Translations under genes and position numbers: made by a program | In this document: positions 6,639 through 9,196 of the stretch, piece after piece | Position numbering within the stretch: the first letter of the stretch is position 1 | Layout: each line of letters starts with the position of its first letter | DNA from: Deltaproteobacteria bacterium | GTDB lineage: Bacteria > Desulfobacterota > Deferrimicrobia > Deferrimicrobiales > Deferrimicrobiaceae | Direction of reading: 5' to 3' | Assembly (NCBI GenBank): GCA_003513855.1 | Contig: DOTC01000028.1 | Coordinates: forward strand, 1-9,196 | Length of the DNA stretch: 9,196 nucleotides | Notes under the pieces: generated by a model | Database searches by the model: none | Told to the model about the DNA's origin: nothing | What the model saw: the letters and a program-made list of their open reading frames with translations, nothing else

Positions 6639-7327
6639 TGTCTGTCCCGGTGTCCGAGGTGCTCCGGAAGGCGCCGCTGTTTGCCGACCTTCCCCCCGAA
6701 GACCTGTCCCGCATCCGGGGGATATCCGTTCTGCGCCGATGCGCCAGGCGGGAGACCCTTTTCCGGGAAGGGGACCGCGCCGACGGCTTTTTCGTCGTGG
6801 CATCGGGGAGAGTGAAGGTCTTCAAGCTCTCCGCGGACGGGAAGGAGCAGGTCCTCCACATCCTCGAACCGGGAGACTCCTTCGCGGAGGCGACCATCTT
6901 CGAGGAAGGCCGCTTCCCTGCGAACGCCGAGGCGCTGGGCGACAGCGACCTTCTTTTCCTCCCGAAGCGCCCGTTCATCGAGCTCCTCGAAAAGAATCCG
7001 AAGATGGCTCTCCGCATGCTGGGGTCCCTGTCCAAGTGGCTGAAGCGGATGACGGACCTCGTGGAGAACCTCGCACTCCGGGACGTGGAGGCCCGTCTGG
7101 TCTTTTTCGTGTCCGAGGAGATGAAGGGCCGGGGGGTGCCGCTCCGGGACGGGGCGGAGTACGAGATCCCCGTCGGCAAGAACGTGCTGGCCTCCCGGCT
7201 GGGAACGGCCCCCGAGACCTTCTCCCGCACGCTGAAAAAGCTGCAGGAGGAGGGGAAGATCCGCGTCCAGGGGAACCGGATCCGGATCCTCAAGGCGGAT
7301 TCCCTGTTCGGCCCGCTGGCCCGCTGA
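6638..7327 (+). CDS. Crp/Fnr-family transcription regulator
   Basis: A 229-residue regulator of usual Crp/Fnr length. Residues about 14-120 are a cyclic-nucleotide-binding-like beta barrel (FREGDRADGFFVVASGRVKV; LEPGDSFAEATIFEEG), followed by a dimer helix (about 122-145) and a winged helix-turn-helix (about 175-218). The recognition helix reads APETFSRTLKKL with Glu193, Ser196 and Arg197, the E-x-x-S-R arrangement with which FNR reads TTGA half-sites. The pocket has FPANAEA where CRP has RSA, so the cAMP-contact arginine is absent. Only one cysteine (Cys35) exists, so no FNR-type [4Fe-4S] cluster can form. This leaves a DNR/NNR-like nitric-oxide sensor as a reasonable but unproven idea. A GGGAG at 6624-6628 sits 9 bases before the ATG. 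The octaheme cytochrome begins 21 bases after its stop, which implies cotranscription. It may regulate itself and the divergent DUF169 gene. Confidence 0.93.
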   Translation: MSVPVSEVLRKAPLFADLPPEDLSRIRGISVLRRCARRETLFREGDRADGFFVVASGRVKVFKLSADGKEQVLHILEPGDSFAEATIFEEGRFPANAEALGDSDLLFLPKRPFIELLEKNPKMALRMLGSLSKWLKRMTDLVENLALRDVEARLVFFVSEEMKGRGVPLRDGAEYEIPVGKNVLASRLGTAPETFSRTLKKLQEEGKIRVQGNRIRILKADSLFGPLAR

Positions 7328-7348
7328 CCGATTCGAAAGGAGGGAGGG

Positions 7349-8668
7349 ATGATGAGACCGTTGGCGTTGGTAGTGCCGTTGGTTTGCCTCATCACGTTTC
7401 TCGCCGGTCCCGTTTTCGCGGCGACGGCACAGAAGGAGGGTCCGGTTCCCGGGGAGAGCAGGGCGTGCGTCGACTGCCACCGGCAGCAGAAGGTGGCGGC
7501 CACGGCGATCGAGGAGTGGAGGATGAGCACCCACGCCAACGAAGGCGTGGGCTGCCTCGACTGCCACGGGGCGAAGACAGAGGACAAGGACGCCTTTGAC
7601 CACTACGGGAAGCTGGTGGCCACGATCGTGACGCCGAACGACTGCGCGCAATGCCACGAAAAGGAGTCGAAGCAGTTCCAGGGGAGCCATCACGCCAAGG
7701 CAGGGGACATCCTGGGAAGCCTCGACAACTTCCTGGGGGAGGTGGTCGAGGGACCGCCTGCCGCGATCTCCGGGTGCAAGCAGTGCCACGGAAGCATCGT
7801 GAAGATCCTCCCCGGCGGGAAGATCGACCCGACCACCTGGCCCAACACCGGCATCGGCCGGATCAACCCGGACGGATCGAAGGGGGCGTGCACCGCGTGC
7901 CACTCCCGCCACCTCTTCAGCGCGAAGGTGGCCCGATCGCCCGAGTCGTGCGGGAAGTGCCACCTGGGGCCCGATCACCCGCAGAAGGAGATCTACGACG
8001 AGTCCAAGCACGGCATCGCCTTCTACGCGAACCGGGAGCGGATGAACCTCGACTCCCGCTCGTGGGTCCTGGGCAAGGACTACACGGCCGCGCCCACCTG
8101 CGCCACCTGCCACCTGAGCGCGACCCCCGATCTTCCCGTCACCCACGACCCGGGGGAGAGGATCTCCTGGACGCTGCGGCCGGCGATCTCGAAAAAACTC
8201 GAGAACTGGGAGAGGAAGAGGGACACGATGAAAGCCGTGTGCGCCAACTGCCACAACCCGAAGTTCTCGGGCGCCTTCTTCACCCAGTACGACATCACGG
8301 TCGAGCTCTACAACGAGAAGTTCGCCAAACCGGGCGCGGAGCTGATGAAGAATCTCCGGAGCGCCGGGAAACTCACGCCGACCCAGTTCGACGAGAAGAT
8401 CGAGTGGACCTGGTTCCTCCTGTGGCACCACGAGGGGAGGCGCGCCCGGCACGGGGCGTCGATGATGGCCCCCGACTACACGCAGTGGCACGGCTTCTTC
8501 GAGGTCGCGGAGCGGTTCTACATGGAGCTTCTTCCCGAGGCCGAGGAGCTTCTGCCGGGCTCGACCGGATTCATCCTCGCCCAGGACCAGCACAAGTGGA
8601 TGAAGGGGATCAGCGAGGAGGAGCGGGACACGATGCGGAAATTCTACGAGGAGCGGTACGGGAAGTAG
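7349..8668 (+). CDS. Octaheme c-type cytochrome of the hydroxylamine oxidoreductase family
   Basis: A 439-residue exported multiheme cytochrome. Residues 1-24 are a Sec signal (cleavage near VFAA). Eight CXXCH sites begin at Cys40, 69, 99, 143, 181, 201, 251 and 298; none is CXXCK, which argues against octaheme or NrfA-type nitrite reductases. HAO hallmarks are HLGPDHPQKEIYDESKHG, whose Asp209-His210 probably matches the catalytic Asp-His pair of Nitrosomonas HAO, and the C-terminal HHEGRRARHGASMMAPDY and WHG. In HAO the fourth heme is catalytic P460, cross-linked to a Tyr of the next subunit; Tyr377 is a candidate here, so oxidation of hydroxylamine cannot be excluded. It is shorter than Nitrosomonas HAO (about 546 residues mature), nearer the reductive HAO-like proteins that turn nitrite or hydroxylamine into ammonium. 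No membrane quinol partner is in the window. Two ATGs (7349, 7352) share one strong ribosome site (AAGGAGGG, 7337-7344). It follows the Crp/Fnr gene by 21 bases. Confidence 0.94.
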   Translation: MMRPLALVVPLVCLITFLAGPVFAATAQKEGPVPGESRACVDCHRQQKVAATAIEEWRMSTHANEGVGCLDCHGAKTEDKDAFDHYGKLVATIVTPNDCAQCHEKESKQFQGSHHAKAGDILGSLDNFLGEVVEGPPAAISGCKQCHGSIVKILPGGKIDPTTWPNTGIGRINPDGSKGACTACHSRHLFSAKVARSPESCGKCHLGPDHPQKEIYDESKHGIAFYANRERMNLDSRSWVLGKDYTAAPTCATCHLSATPDLPVTHDPGERISWTLRPAISKKLENWERKRDTMKAVCANCHNPKFSGAFFTQYDITVELYNEKFAKPGAELMKNLRSAGKLTPTQFDEKIEWTWFLLWHHEGRRARHGASMMAPDYTQWHGFFEVAERFYMELLPEAEELLPGSTGFILAQDQHKWMKGISEEERDTMRKFYEERYGK

Positions 8669-8709
8669 GGGTACGCGGCAGGCGTTCCGGGAATCCGGGC
8701 GGCGGACCG

Positions 8710-8734
8710 GCGGGGCCTTCCCGGAAGGCCCCGC
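8710..8734 (+). terminator. Strong hairpin, probable terminator after the octaheme cytochrome
   Basis: A perfect 11-bp stem pairs 8710-8720 with 8724-8734 around the loop CCG, 41 bases after the cytochrome stop and before the next promoter. It is the most stable hairpin I see in the window. There is no T-run directly after it, only TTT at 8746-8748, so release may need Rho or another factor. It could also protect the 3' end of the mRNA. Confidence 0.55.
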
Positions 8735-8762
8735 GGCGCGCCCCGTTTGCGCGTCACCCCCG

Positions 8763-8771
8763 TGGTATCAT
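8763..8771 (+). promoter_or_regulatory. Candidate extended -10 promoter for the ACT-domain gene
   Basis: TGGTATCAT contains the TGn extension and TATCAT, five of six matches to TATAAT. It lies just after the terminator hairpin and would give a start near 8778 and a leader of about 36 bases. A -35 at normal spacing is not evident; GTTTGC at 8745-8750 is 15 bases upstream and poor. Confidence 0.45.
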
Positions 8772-8813
8772 GATTTTTCATTTTCGCCCCTCCGGGGGAA
8801 GGGGGATTGCGGG

Positions 8814-9196
8814 ATGGGACATTTCTCGGTGAGCGTGATGGGAAAGGACCGGCCGGGAATCGTTGCGGAGGTGAGCAGGGTTCTCTACGAGCTCGGGTTC
8901 AACATCGAGGATTCGACGTGCACGATCCTGTCCGGCCAGTTCGCGATGATCCTGGTGGTCTTTCACGAAACGCTGCAGGCGGTCGGGGAGGTCAGCCCCT
9001 CCTTCGATGAAGTGCGGCAGAAGATGGGGCTCCTGGTCACGGTGCATCCCCTGAAGGCGGAGGAGATCGTCCACGAGAAGTCGTTCGTCGGGCACCCCCA
9101 CATCATCTCCGTCTACGGGGCAGACCGGCCGGGGATCGTCTACTCCGTGGCCAGGGAGCTGGCCCAGCGGAAGGTGAACATCACCGACCTCAACAC
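8814..9196 (+). CDS. GcvR-like double-ACT-domain protein, 3' end cut by window edge
   Basis: The first 127 codons of a protein with no stop before the window ends. It starts at the ATG at 8814, about 8 bases after a GGAAGGGGG ribosome site. Two ACT domains are visible: residues about 3-75 (FSVSVMGKDRPGIVAEVSRV, then NIEDSTCTILSGQFAM) and from about 95 on (HIISVYGADRPGIVYSV, then KVNITDLN). The repeated D-R-P-G-I-V turn followed by a helix and an N-I-x-D strand is the ligand-binding layout of ACT domains. Two tandem ACTs alone fit the GcvR group, about 170-190 residues, named for control of the glycine cleavage system, though many homologues have no proven target. Regulation of amino-acid metabolism by binding a small amino acid is the family expectation. 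It has its own likely promoter and is separate from the cytochrome operon. Confidence 0.9.
   Translation, partial: MGHFSVSVMGKDRPGIVAEVSRVLYELGFNIEDSTCTILSGQFAMILVVFHETLQAVGEVSPSFDEVRQKMGLLVTVHPLKAEEIVHEKSFVGHPHIISVYGADRPGIVYSVARELAQRKVNITDLN

Noticed and set aside
5789..8593. A 934-codon minus-strand open frame running through the cytochrome and Crp/Fnr genes into DUF169.
   Set aside because: Only its last 244 codons resemble a family and have a ribosome site and start. The rest is low-complexity, rich in Arg, Leu, Pro and Gly, and lies exactly antisense to two well-supported genes, as expected in GC-rich DNA with few antisense stops.
7349..8668. The cytochrome as an octaheme nitrite reductase or tetrathionate reductase.
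   Set aside because: All eight heme sites are CXXCH with no CXXCK or other variant, and the GPDHPQ and RRARHGA stretches point to the HAO family.
1..9196. Mobile elements, phage genes, CRISPR arrays, tRNA or rRNA genes.
   Set aside because: I saw no transposase or integrase motif, no regularly spaced repeats and no tRNA-like cloverleaf. Gene spacing and base composition are even across the window.

Overview
The window is GC-rich and densely coded. It carries eight protein genes, two of them cut by the window edges, and no RNA gene, insertion sequence, CRISPR array or phage gene that I can see. Gene content points to a respiring, probably anaerobic or facultative, Gram-negative bacterium: a tripartite-type heavy-metal RND pump, a lipoprotein, Sec-exported periplasmic proteins, an eight-heme cytochrome c and a Crp/Fnr regulator. 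The high GC, the GerMN lipoprotein and the HAO-like cytochrome would fit a deltaproteobacterial/Desulfobacterota-type lineage. That placement is inference and no marker gene supports it.

Left block (1-4386, plus strand): the 3' part of a CusA-type Cu(I)/Ag(I) RND transporter, then a GerMN-domain lipoprotein, then a small methionine-rich secreted protein. A hairpin lies before the third gene and a terminator-like hairpin after it. The block reads as a metal-efflux cluster whose membrane fusion protein and outer-membrane channel probably lie to the left of the window. The pump has the monovalent-cation motif in TM4 but seems to keep only one of the three methionines of the E. coli CusA periplasmic binding site. 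The Met-rich protein could be a metal-binding partner, but this is unproven.

Middle (4387-6523): a 136-base stretch with short repeats leads into an exported protein that joins a transglutaminase-like cysteine domain to TPR repeats. It converges on a minus-strand DUF169 gene across a 24-base gap that holds a perfect GC hairpin.

Right block (6524-9196): a 114-base divergent region separates the DUF169 gene from a Crp/Fnr-family regulator. The regulator lies 21 bases upstream of, and probably in one operon with, a short octaheme cytochrome of the hydroxylamine oxidoreductase (HAO) family. The regulator lacks the FNR iron-sulfur cysteines and the cAMP-contact arginine but keeps the FNR-type E-x-x-S-R DNA-reading triad. 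Together the two suggest a nitrogen-oxide or hydroxylamine response pair, with DUF169 as a possible divergent neighbour in the same response. A strong hairpin closes this operon. An extended -10 promoter then leads into a GcvR-like double-ACT gene that runs off the right edge.

The points most worth following are the regulator-octaheme cytochrome pair, the altered metal site in CusA beside a Met-rich secreted protein, and the same nine-base extended -10 motif in front of two genes.
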